Assembly (NCBI RefSeq): GCF_003390335.1
Contig: NZ_QUOU01000001.1
Span: 124,001-188,000, forward strand
Length of the DNA stretch: 64,000 bases
From: Thalassotalea euphylliae
Lineage (GTDB): Bacteria > Pseudomonadota > Gammaproteobacteria > Enterobacterales > Alteromonadaceae
Direction: 5' to 3'
In this document: positions 9,380 through 17,676 of the stretch, piece after piece
Position numbering within the stretch: the stretch's first letter is position 1
Layout of the letters: each line of letters begins with the position of its first letter
Notes under the pieces: generated by a model
Seen by the model: the letters and a program-made list of their open reading frames with translations, nothing else
Databases searched by the model: none
Told to the model about the DNA's origin: nothing
Position numbers and translations under genes: made by a program

Positions 9380-10825
9380 ATGATGGCGATTAACAGCCGA
9401 CAGTTTATGATGATGTTTGCCGTGTTGATGACTGGCTGGGTGCTAGTTTTTTGGGATGGCATTGCTGGAATGGAAGCGATTTGGCGACGTTCTGATACCT
9501 TTGCTCATGGCTATTTTATTTTGCCGATCGTGATTTGGCTGTTGTATCGCGACCGAGCCTATTTAATGTCTGCCCGAGCGCAGTCAACCTGGCTGCCTCT
9601 GCCATTTTTACTCATGGGTTGTTTTGTCTGGTTGTTCGCCTTTGCGGCAGATATTAATGTGCTGAGCCAGCTTGCGGCAGTTTTGGTGTTGGTTTCATTG
9701 GTTTGGATGTTGATCGGCAATCACTTGGCCTGGCGATACAAGTTTCCACTTGCTTACCTGCTGTTTGCTGTGCCAATGGGAGAAAACCTGATACCTGACC
9801 TGCAAGATATCACCGCTTGGATCACGGTATTCCTGCTTAAAGTTCACGGTATTCCTGTGTTTCGCGATGGTTGGTATATTCAAATCCCAACCGGCATGTT
9901 TGAAGTCGCTGTCGCCTGCTCTGGCATCCGCTATTTAATAGCCTCAATGGCGGTCGGCACTTTGTACGCTTACTTAACCTACCGTTCTTTTAAAAAGCAG
10001 TTACTGTTTGTTGTATTTGCCTTCTTGTTGCCGATTTTAGCCAACGGTGTCAGAGCGTATTTAATCGTGATTATCGCCCATTATTCGGATATGAAATATG
10101 CCACTGGGGCTGATCATTTGGTCTATGGCTGGATATTCTTTGGTTTTGTCATCATGTTGATGTTTTGGGTAGGCGGCAAGTTTGCTGATCCAGAGCGTAA
10201 AACAGAGCTTTATAGTGATGGCGAATCGACAAAGTCTAAGGGACAGCGTAATAAGCTCTGGGCTGGTGCCTCGGCGTGTTTGCTAATGATGGCGACTTGG
10301 TTGGTTGAACGCAATATCAATGTACTTGAGTTACCCGAAAGTGCAGCTACCGTGATGCCAATGCCAGCGTCAAATTGGGGGGTTAGTTTTACGCAACCGA
10401 TGCAGTCTAATTATCAGCGTGAAACTAATGGTACCGAGTTGTTTTTTGCGCGGTACGGCAACAAACAAAGTGAAGGCGAGTTAGTTAGCTTTGCAAACAA
10501 GCTTTATGACGCTGAGCGCTGGACGGTGATCGATCGCATCACAAACAATGATAATGGGCAAGTATATCGTTATTTACTGTTAAGAGATGTTCAAGGTCGA
10601 GAAAGGGCGCTGCTATATTGGTATCAAATTGGTAACAGGAAAGTTGTCAGCCCAGCGTTCGTCAAGTTACATCAAGCATTGGCATTGCTGACCGGCCAAG
10701 CAGATTTTGCTTACTTTGTTGCGGCCTCTAGTTTAGCTACTGAACAGCAAAACATTGTGGCTAGCTTGCTTAACAGTGCTGATTCGATGATAAATCAAAT
10801 CACACTCAATCAAGTGGGTAATTAA
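9380..10825 (+). CDS. xrtA: Exosortase A fused to EpsI (XrtA-EpsI)
   Basis: This 481-residue inner-membrane protein is the archaeosortase/exosortase enzyme that cleaves and transpeptidates PEP-CTERM tails. Residues 1-265 hold about eight membrane helices and the catalytic triad: Cys180 (in VACSGIRYL), Arg225 (in NGVRAYLIV) and His246 (in GADHLVYGW). Residues 290-481 form a periplasmic EpsI/DUF3485 domain with its own membrane anchor near 290-310 and the YWYQIGNRKV motif. The two parts are separate genes (epsH, epsI) in some species and fused here. A strong AGGAGG precedes the ATG at 9380, with a second in-frame ATG at 9383. No PEP-CTERM substrate is visible in this window, so its targets should lie elsewhere. 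Confidence 0.95.
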   Translation: MMAINSRQFMMMFAVLMTGWVLVFWDGIAGMEAIWRRSDTFAHGYFILPIVIWLLYRDRAYLMSARAQSTWLPLPFLLMGCFVWLFAFAADINVLSQLAAVLVLVSLVWMLIGNHLAWRYKFPLAYLLFAVPMGENLIPDLQDITAWITVFLLKVHGIPVFRDGWYIQIPTGMFEVAVACSGIRYLIASMAVGTLYAYLTYRSFKKQLLFVVFAFLLPILANGVRAYLIVIIAHYSDMKYATGADHLVYGWIFFGFVIMLMFWVGGKFADPERKTELYSDGESTKSKGQRNKLWAGASACLLMMATWLVERNINVLELPESAATVMPMPASNWGVSFTQPMQSNYQRETNGTELFFARYGNKQSEGELVSFANKLYDAERWTVIDRITNNDNGQVYRYLLLRDVQGRERALLYWYQIGNRKVVSPAFVKLHQALALLTGQADFAYFVAASSLATEQQNIVASLLNSADSMINQITLNQVGN

Positions 10826-10828
10826 TTG

Positions 10829-12004
10829 ATGAGTCAGCCTCAAATCCATATCGCACATATCATTTACTCTTTTGCTACGGGCGGCTTAGAAAATGGTGTC
10901 GTCAATTTAATTAATCACTTGCCAGAACAGGATTATCGCCACTCGATTATCTGTATATCAAAGCACGATCCTCATTTTTTTCGTCGCATAAAAACCAGTA
11001 ATGTCAAAGTATATGACCTACACAAAAAGCCAGGGAAGGGCATAGCATGGTTGATCGCATGTTGGCGCTTATTAAAAAAGATAAAGCCTGATATTTGCCA
11101 CTCAAGAAACTTAAACCCTTTAGAGGCGCAAGTAGCGGCTTGGCTTGCTGGTGTTCCTGTTCGCATCCATGGCGAGCATGGCTGGGATGTTAACGACCTC
11201 AACGGAGGCAATAAGAAGAATCAGCGGATCAAAAAATTTTTTAAGCCTTTCATACATCGTTACGTGGCGTTATCAAAAGAGAGTTTTGCCTATTTAGAGC
11301 ATAAGATAGCTGTGCCGGTAAACAAACTTACGCATATTTGTAATGGGGTTGATGTTGACAAGTTTTCCCAACATACGAAAGGGAATGACTTTGGCTTTTC
11401 CACGACAACAACAGCTAACCTCGTTTTTGGCACGGTCGGCAGACAAGTTAAAGTTAAAAATCATCAACAGCTTTTAGATGCGTTTATAAAACTCAAGCAA
11501 AGTGATACGCCAAACGCTCATCGAGCAAAGCTATTAATTGTTGGTGATGGAGTATTGAAAGAGCGGTTAACGGCAACGGCTCAACAGTCAGGCTATGATG
11601 AGGACATCTGCTTTGCTGGACATCGTGACGATATTCCGCAAACAATGGCGGCAATGGATGTGTTTGTGCTGCCATCACTTGCTGAGGGCATATCCAACAC
11701 GATATTGGAGGCGATGGCATCAGGGTTACCGGTGATTGCCACCAATGTTGGCGGTAACCCAGATTTAATCATGGCAGAACATCACAGTTCTCACCTGGTC
11801 GAAGTTAACGATGTAACGGCATTATCTGATGCAATGGCTCAATATCTGATACACCATGAGCTTTTGGAAAAAGACAGCTCAAAGGTCAGGGAGCATTGCA
11901 TTAAACACTTTAGTATTGAGTCTATGGTCGGTAAGTATCATGACCTTTACACATCGTTATACCAACAGAAAGTCTCAGGAAGGGGTAAGACATGTGCGGC
12001 ATAG
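10829..12004 (+). CDS. XrtA system glycosyltransferase, TIGR03088 (stp2) type
   Basis: This family 4 glycosyltransferase of about 391 residues follows the exosortase gene directly. The N-terminus has the family motif HIIYSFATGGLENGVVNLIN. In the middle ICHSRNLNPLEAQ and RIHGEHGWDVNDLNG are typical of TIGR03088. The C-domain carries FGTVGRQVKVKNHQQLLDAF and FVLPSLAEGISNTILEAMAS, with the E-x7-E donor-binding pattern. I chose ATG at 10829 over the TTG at 10826, because both follow the exosortase stop and ATG is the stronger start. The end overlaps the amidotransferase start by 13 bases, pointing to coupled translation. Confidence 0.92.
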   Translation: MSQPQIHIAHIIYSFATGGLENGVVNLINHLPEQDYRHSIICISKHDPHFFRRIKTSNVKVYDLHKKPGKGIAWLIACWRLLKKIKPDICHSRNLNPLEAQVAAWLAGVPVRIHGEHGWDVNDLNGGNKKNQRIKKFFKPFIHRYVALSKESFAYLEHKIAVPVNKLTHICNGVDVDKFSQHTKGNDFGFSTTTTANLVFGTVGRQVKVKNHQQLLDAFIKLKQSDTPNAHRAKLLIVGDGVLKERLTATAQQSGYDEDICFAGHRDDIPQTMAAMDVFVLPSLAEGISNTILEAMASGLPVIATNVGGNPDLIMAEHHSSHLVEVNDVTALSDAMAQYLIHHELLEKDSSKVREHCIKHFSIESMVGKYHDLYTSLYQQKVSGRGKTCAA

Positions 12005-13890
12005 CTGGAATTTTTCATGTTACCGAGCAGCAAGCGATAGAGGCAGATCTGATTGCCTCGATGAATGATAAACAGGTCCATCGTGGTCCCGATGCTGGCG
12101 ATTATTATTTTGAGCCGGGGCTAGCATTGGCACATCGTCGTTTGTCGATTATCGATCTAGAAGGCAGCCCACAGCCGATGACAAGCGCATGTGGCCGGGC
12201 AGTGATTGTGTTTAATGGGGAAATTTATAACTTCAAAGCCCTGCATGCTGAGCTCAAAGCTAAAGGCTATCATTTCAATACCGATGGTGATACCGAGACT
12301 ATATTAAACGCTTATCTTGAGTGGGGCGAAGACTGTGTTCATCACTTACGAGGGATGTTTGCCTTTGCGGTTTGGGATAGAAATAAGCAATCCTTATTTG
12401 TTGCCCGTGACAGATTGGGTATTAAACCCTTGTACTTTTCGCTATTAGATAATGGCCATTTTGTTTTTGGCTCAGAACTTAAAGTACTAACCCAGCACCC
12501 TCGTTTTGATCGCAAATTGCGTGATACCACTGTTGAAGACTACTTTACCTTTGGCTATGTACCTGAGCCTTACACTATCTATAAAAACGCCTATAAACTG
12601 AGACCTGGCCACTGTTTTACTGTGATTCGTGGTCAAACACAATTGCCTGAACAACAGGAGTACTGGGATATTCCCGTTCATAGCAATGTCGAACTCACTG
12701 AACATGAAATAGCAGAGCAGTTGGTTGAGCGATTGAAAGAAGCTGTCGATATTCGCATGGTTGCCGATGTGCCGTTAGGCTCATTTTTATCGGGCGGTGT
12801 CGATTCCAGTGCCGTTGTCGCCTTGATGTCACAGCTGCAAGCAGACCCTGTTAATGCTTGCTCTATTGGCTTTGATATCGCGGAATTTAATGAAATTGAT
12901 TTTGCTAAGCAAGTCGCCCAACGCTATAAGGCAAATCATCATATCGAAATGGTCGATCAAAATGATTTTGAATTGATCGACAAGTTAGCATTTTTGTACG
13001 ATGAACCTTATGCCGACAGTTCGGCAATGCCCACTTATCGCGTCTGTGAGTTAGCGCGAAAGCATGTTACGGTTGCGCTTTCTGGTGATGGTGCTGATGA
13101 GTTATTTGCGGGTTATGGGCGTTATCGTCTGCATGGCCATGAAGAAAAAGTGCGCGCAATGTTACCACTTTCGCTACGCAAGCCTATTTTCGCGCCGTTA
13201 GGTGCTTTGTATCCCAAAATGGATTGGGCGCCAAGAGTATTAAGAGGGAAAACGACATTTCAATCTATGGCACTTGATACAGTGCAGGGCTATCACAACT
13301 CAATGTCGATTCTGCGCCAAGACGAGCGGATGAAGCTGTTTTCAGCAGAATATCAACAGAGCTTAAACGGCTACTCTTCCATTGCGGTGTTTGATCAGTA
13401 TCGCGACAAACTCACCGGACTTGATCCGATCAAGCAAGCACAGTATTTAGATATGAAAACCTACCTAGTTGGCGATATTCTGACAAAAGTTGATCGCGCC
13501 AGTATGGCCCACTCATTGGAAGTTCGCGTGCCATTTTTAGATCATAAGTTTGTTGAGTGGGGTTTTAATGCACCAACGAATTTGAACTTGGTAGCTGGGG
13601 TTGGTAAAAGTACACTGAAAAAGCAGATGGAGCCACATTTGCCTCATGATGTGCTGTATCGCAAGAAAATGGGCTTTTCTGTACCACTGGCTAATTGGTT
13701 CCGTGGACCACTCAAAGATCGTCTCTACGATAGTTTATTAAGTGAAACCATGGGGCAGTCGGGTTATTTCTCTTCAAAGCAGCTCAAAACCTTGATTGAC
13801 CAGCATGCTAAAGGCATACGCGATAACAGTGCTTCGCTGTGGACACTGATGATGTTTGAGTCGTTTTTACGTCAAAGCAAGGCCAGCTAG
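11992..13890 (+). CDS. Exosortase A system amidotransferase 1 (asparagine synthase type, TIGR03108)
   Basis: This 632-residue protein resembles glutamine-hydrolysing asparagine synthetase AsnB. The N-terminal Ntn-hydrolase domain begins MCGIAGIF, so Cys2 is available as the glutaminase nucleophile, and FNGEIYNFKAL and DTETILNAY complete it. The synthase domain has the PPi-loop FLSGGVDSSAV (about residue 265) and LSGDGADELFAGYGRY. In exosortase loci this family is thought to amidate a sugar carboxylate, which would suit a uronic-acid polymer, but the acceptor is unproven. The gene overlaps the preceding glycosyltransferase by 13 bases and abuts the next one. A second, GATase-degenerate paralogue lies at 34288. 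Confidence 0.94.
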   Translation: MCGIAGIFHVTEQQAIEADLIASMNDKQVHRGPDAGDYYFEPGLALAHRRLSIIDLEGSPQPMTSACGRAVIVFNGEIYNFKALHAELKAKGYHFNTDGDTETILNAYLEWGEDCVHHLRGMFAFAVWDRNKQSLFVARDRLGIKPLYFSLLDNGHFVFGSELKVLTQHPRFDRKLRDTTVEDYFTFGYVPEPYTIYKNAYKLRPGHCFTVIRGQTQLPEQQEYWDIPVHSNVELTEHEIAEQLVERLKEAVDIRMVADVPLGSFLSGGVDSSAVVALMSQLQADPVNACSIGFDIAEFNEIDFAKQVAQRYKANHHIEMVDQNDFELIDKLAFLYDEPYADSSAMPTYRVCELARKHVTVALSGDGADELFAGYGRYRLHGHEEKVRAMLPLSLRKPIFAPLGALYPKMDWAPRVLRGKTTFQSMALDTVQGYHNSMSILRQDERMKLFSAEYQQSLNGYSSIAVFDQYRDKLTGLDPIKQAQYLDMKTYLVGDILTKVDRASMAHSLEVRVPFLDHKFVEWGFNAPTNLNLVAGVGKSTLKKQMEPHLPHDVLYRKKMGFSVPLANWFRGPLKDRLYDSLLSETMGQSGYFSSKQLKTLIDQHAKGIRDNSASLWTLMMFESFLRQSKAS

Positions 13891-13892
13891 TG

Positions 13893-15119
13893 ATGAAAGT
13901 GTTACATGTGCTCGACCATTCGATCCCTCTGCACAGTGGTTACACTTTTCGAAGCCGGGCAATATTACAAACACAGCATCAATTAGGCATTGAAACCTGT
14001 CATGTGACTAGCCCTAAGCACGGCAATACTGAGGCTTTGGTTGAGCAAGTGGATGAGCTGGTCTTTTACCGCAGCGCGCCAGCTAAGGGGTTGTTAAGTA
14101 AAGTGCCTGTGCTTAATCAATGGTCAATTATTTCGCCCTTGGAAAAACGTATTCTCGAAGTGATTGACCGTGAAAAACCCGATATTATCCATGCCCATTC
14201 GCCAGCCCTCAACGGTTTGGCGGCGTTAAAAGCGGGCAAAAAAATGGGCATACCTGTGGTTTATGAAATTCGCGCATTTTGGGAAGATGCCGCGGTTGAT
14301 CACGGTACCTGCAAGGAGGGTGATCTGCGTTATCAAATGACCCGTTCGCTGGAGTCTCATGTCGTTAATCAAGCGGATGCAGTAACCACCATCTGCCAAG
14401 GTCTCAAAAATGATTTAATCGCCAGAGGCGTTGCTGAGCAGAAATTGACGGTGATCCCCAATGCCGTCAATGTTGAGCAGTTCGAGCGTATTACCGAGAA
14501 GGACGCTCACTTAGTTGAGCAATTGCAGTTGAGTAATAAAAAAGTGCTTGGCTTTATTGGCTCGTTTTACGCCTATGAAGGTTTGGACTTATTGGTGTCT
14601 TCACTGCCCGCTATTCTTGAGCAAATGCCAGATGCTTGTTTATTGCTGGTCGGCGGTGGCCCACAAGAAGCAGCCCTCAAAGCACAGGTTAATCAATTAG
14701 GTCTTGATGAGCACGTGATATTTACTGGCCGAGTACCACATCAGCAGGTAAGTCGATATTACTCACTTATTGATTTATTGGTTTATCCACGTAAATCGAT
14801 GCGATTAACGGATCTTGTTACCCCACTGAAGCCACTAGAGGCGATGGCACAGGGGCGTTTATTTTTGGCGTCAGATGTCGGTGGCCATCATGAACTGATT
14901 GTTAATAACCAAACCGGTTATTTATTTGCTGCTGATAATAGCGCGGCATTAGTGACTAAAGTGATTGATATTTTTCAACAACAGCAAGCCTGGTCTGAAA
15001 TTCTTGATAATGGCCGACGCTATGTTGAACACCAACGCAATTGGCGAAATAGTGTGAGTAATTACTTACCTGTTTATTCTGCGTTAACTGAAAAGGCGAT
15101 GTTGAATGGCGAGTGTTGA
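13893..15119 (+). CDS. Exosortase A-associated glycosyltransferase, TIGR04063 (Daro_2409) type
   Basis: This family 4 glycosyltransferase is about 408 residues long. The start MKVLHVLDHSIPLHSGYTFR is the hallmark of TIGR04063. An acceptor-domain block reads YEIRAFWEDAAVDHGTCKEG. The C-domain has VIPNAVNVEQF, GFIGSFYAYEGLDLL and VYPRKSMRLTDLVTPLKPLE. I prefer ATG at 13893 over GTG at 13890, which lies on the last base of the amidotransferase stop. The end overlaps the next glycosyltransferase by 14 bases. It probably adds an EPS sugar at the inner face of the membrane; the donor is unknown. Confidence 0.92.
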   Translation: MKVLHVLDHSIPLHSGYTFRSRAILQTQHQLGIETCHVTSPKHGNTEALVEQVDELVFYRSAPAKGLLSKVPVLNQWSIISPLEKRILEVIDREKPDIIHAHSPALNGLAALKAGKKMGIPVVYEIRAFWEDAAVDHGTCKEGDLRYQMTRSLESHVVNQADAVTTICQGLKNDLIARGVAEQKLTVIPNAVNVEQFERITEKDAHLVEQLQLSNKKVLGFIGSFYAYEGLDLLVSSLPAILEQMPDACLLLVGGGPQEAALKAQVNQLGLDEHVIFTGRVPHQQVSRYYSLIDLLVYPRKSMRLTDLVTPLKPLEAMAQGRLFLASDVGGHHELIVNNQTGYLFAADNSAALVTKVIDIFQQQQAWSEILDNGRRYVEHQRNWRNSVSNYLPVYSALTEKAMLNGEC

Positions 15120-16230
15120 GCACGTAGCTATTGTTGGGCCCTTGCCACCACCGGCAGGCGGTATGGCTAATCAAACCGAGCAATTTGCCAGTTTTCTCGA
15201 ATCAGAAGGCGTAAAAGTCACAGTTGTTCAAGTTAATCTACCTTATGAACCCAGATGGGTGGGGAAGATCCCAATGTTTCGGGCGTTAGTAAGGCTAGTA
15301 CAATACCAACGGGCACTGAAACAAAAACTAGCGGATGTTGACCTTGTGCATATCATGGCAAATTCGGGGTGGTCTTGGCACTTGTTTGCTGCACCAGCCA
15401 TTAAAGTAGCCAAGCAGTTAAACAAACCTGTTGTGCTTAATTATCGGGGAGGCTATGCCGCCGACTTTTTTGCCAAGTCGTGGTCTCAAGTGAAGAAAAC
15501 ATTGGATTTAGTGGATGATATTGTGGTGCCATCAAGCTTTCTACAAGGTGTGTTTAGCGACTACGGTAAAACAGCGAAAATCATCCCCAATGTGCTAAAT
15601 GAGCAACGCTTTAATTGCCTTGAACGTCAGTCTGCCATGAAGCCAACGGTGATTGTGACGCGAAACTTGGAAGCTATTTATGATGTGGCGACCGCAATAA
15701 ACGTGTTTGCAGGCATCAGGCAGCAGTTCCCAAACGCTGAGTTAAAAGTGGCCGGTACAGGGCCAGAATTGGCAAACCTACAAGCCTTGTGCCAAGAATT
15801 AGCGCTTGCGCCTAGTGTAGAGTTTGTCGGCCGACTATCGCCAGATGAGGTTGCAAACTTATATAAAGCTGCTGATTTGATGCTTAACACGAGTGTCGTC
15901 GATAACTCGCCGAACGCCCTTATCGAGGCACTGGCGTGTGGTACACCGATTGTCAGCAGTAATGTTGGGGGCATCCCGCAATTAGTGTCAGATCAGTACA
16001 ATGCGTTGCTGGCTGCGCCTAAAGATATCGACAAAATGACTCAGCTGTCATTGGCATTGCTGACCAAGCCAGAGCAAAGGCAGACGTTAATAGCTAATGG
16101 CTTAACAACCATTGAAAAGTTCTACTGGCGAAATGTTTGGCGAGAGCTTGAAGCTTGCTACCAACAAGCCATTCAGGGCAGAAGTCAGCAAACAGAGCAG
16201 CAAAAAAAGGTAGGACGAGCAAATGTTTAG
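15106..16230 (+). CDS. Glycosyltransferase family 4 protein
   Basis: This GT-B glycosyltransferase has 374 residues. A glycine-rich VAIVGPLPPPAGGMANQTEQ N-terminus marks the start of the acceptor domain. The donor domain has IIPNVLNEQRF, AELKVAGTGPELANLQ, VEFVGRLSPDEVANLYKAAD and SPNALIEALACGTPIVSSNV, in which the first Glu fits the usual donor-binding position. The start lies inside the end of the preceding gene and the end overlaps the CapK-like gene by eight bases. It is part of the EPS repeat-unit assembly line; linkage and sugar cannot be assigned. Confidence 0.9.
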   Translation: MASVEHVAIVGPLPPPAGGMANQTEQFASFLESEGVKVTVVQVNLPYEPRWVGKIPMFRALVRLVQYQRALKQKLADVDLVHIMANSGWSWHLFAAPAIKVAKQLNKPVVLNYRGGYAADFFAKSWSQVKKTLDLVDDIVVPSSFLQGVFSDYGKTAKIIPNVLNEQRFNCLERQSAMKPTVIVTRNLEAIYDVATAINVFAGIRQQFPNAELKVAGTGPELANLQALCQELALAPSVEFVGRLSPDEVANLYKAADLMLNTSVVDNSPNALIEALACGTPIVSSNVGGIPQLVSDQYNALLAAPKDIDKMTQLSLALLTKPEQRQTLIANGLTTIEKFYWRNVWRELEACYQQAIQGRSQQTEQQKKVGRANV

Positions 16231-17584
16231 CCCGTTATATACAAAGCTGATTGCTAACATATTGTTCCCGCTACACGAGTGGTTAAAAAAGCATAATACG
16301 GTGCATATTAAGCGTCAGTTAGAGCAAAGCCAGTGGGCGAGTCAGGCAGAAATAACAAGAAATGCCGACCAACGTTTAGCAAAATTTTTAGCAAAAGCAG
16401 CGACTGATGTCCCTTACTATCGCAACTTGTATAAACGGTTAGGCTTAGCAACAAATGCTATTTCTGCAAAATCCGCGCTCGCTGAATTGCCGTTGCTCGA
16501 CAAGTCAGTTATTCGCGAGCATTTCGAGCAGTTAACATCAGCTAATGCCGGCCCGACACAGCCTTTTACCACCGGAGGCTCTAGCGGTACGCCACTTACC
16601 TTCTTACTGAGTAATGAACGCGTAAGCCATGATGTTGCCGAAAAATGGCGAGCGACTCGTTGGTGGGATGTAGATATTGGCGACAAAGAGATCGTTGCTT
16701 GGGGATCGCCGATTGAGCTGGGGGCACAAGATAAAGTGCGTATCGCGCGCGATAAACTATTTCGTTCGACCTTGATCCCGGCATTCGATATGGATGAAAT
16801 TAAATTGCTTGGTTTTATTGACCAGATCAAGCGCATTAAACCCAAAATGCTGTTTGGTTATCCGTCGGTTTACGCCCTGATTGCTAAAACGGCACAAAAG
16901 CATGGGATCTCACTTGATAACGTGGGCATTAAGGTGGTGTTTGTCACCAGCGAGCGCCTTTATCCATATCAACAAGCGCAAATTGAACAAGTCTTTAATG
17001 CACCGGTGGCCAATGGTTATGGTGGCCGAGATGCCGGCTTTATTGCCCATGCTTGTCCGCATGGCAAGATGCATATTAGCGCCGAAGATATTATCGTGGA
17101 AATCATTGATAGCGAGGGTAGCGTGCTGCCGGATGGTGAAACTGGGGAGATAGTGGTCACGCATATGGCAACCTCAGACTTTCCGTTTATCCGCTATCGT
17201 ACGGGTGATGTTGGCGCGATAGATACCGAGCCTTGTTCATGTGGGCGTGGCTTACCTGTACTTAAAAATATCGAAGGGCGCACCACCGATTTCGTGATTG
17301 CCCAAGACGGCACCATGATGCATGGCCTGGCTCTGATTTATATCTTACGAGAAATGCAAGGTGTTGAAGCATTTAAAATTATTCAGGAATCCTTGATGCA
17401 CACACGAGTGCTCCTCGTGCCCAAAGAAAGTGTAACTCCAGCCATGAGTGAGCAGATTATTGACGGCTTCAAACAACGCCTTGGCGCTGAGGTCACCATT
17501 GAGCTGCAAATTGTTAATAGTATAGCCGCCGAAAAATCAGGCAAATTCCGATATGTGATCAGCAATGTAGGGCACATAAATTGA
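16223..17584 (+). CDS. CapK / phenylacetate-CoA ligase-like adenylate-forming enzyme
   Basis: This 453-residue member of the ANL superfamily activates a carboxylate with ATP. The AMP-binding Thr/Ser/Gly-rich loop is TTGGSSGTPLTFLLS (about residue 115). ANGYGGRDAGFIAHACPHG provides the adenine pocket, and IRYRTGDVGAIDTEPCSCGRGL the hinge region, where Cys-x-Cys-Gly-Arg is typical of the PaaK/CapK group. In capsule and EPS loci CapK relatives may attach acyl or amino-acid groups, but the substrate is unknown. The stop codon TGA overlaps the TTG start of the microprotein that follows, giving strong coupling. Confidence 0.88.
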   Translation: MFSPLYTKLIANILFPLHEWLKKHNTVHIKRQLEQSQWASQAEITRNADQRLAKFLAKAATDVPYYRNLYKRLGLATNAISAKSALAELPLLDKSVIREHFEQLTSANAGPTQPFTTGGSSGTPLTFLLSNERVSHDVAEKWRATRWWDVDIGDKEIVAWGSPIELGAQDKVRIARDKLFRSTLIPAFDMDEIKLLGFIDQIKRIKPKMLFGYPSVYALIAKTAQKHGISLDNVGIKVVFVTSERLYPYQQAQIEQVFNAPVANGYGGRDAGFIAHACPHGKMHISAEDIIVEIIDSEGSVLPDGETGEIVVTHMATSDFPFIRYRTGDVGAIDTEPCSCGRGLPVLKNIEGRTTDFVIAQDGTMMHGLALIYILREMQGVEAFKIIQESLMHTRVLLVPKESVTPAMSEQIIDGFKQRLGAEVTIELQIVNSIAAEKSGKFRYVISNVGHIN

Positions 17585-17676
17585 TAGATAGCTTATTTTT
17601 ACTCGTAGATGTCATTGCGATGATCGTGTTGATGTGGTGGGCAACCAAAGAAGAAAGTGATAAGGAGCAAAAGTAA
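17581..17676 (+). CDS. 31-residue single-pass membrane microprotein between CapK and O-ligase genes
   Basis: A complete frame fills the gap between two EPS genes exactly. The TTG start at 17581 overlaps the CapK stop (TTGA) and the TAA stop at 17674-17676 overlaps the O-ligase ATG (TAATG). The product begins with LIDSLFLLVDVIAMIVLMWW (TTG read as Met) and ends in a charged tail, ATKEESDKEQK. That is one membrane helix of about 18 residues with a hydrophilic C-terminus. Both junctions are classic translation-coupling overlaps and no base in the gap is unused, which argues for a real gene. GGAGC inside its last codons also serves as ribosome-binding site for the O-ligase. Function is unknown; an accessory subunit of the O-ligase or CapK-like enzyme is a guess. 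Confidence 0.65.
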   Translation: MIDSLFLLVDVIAMIVLMWWATKEESDKEQK

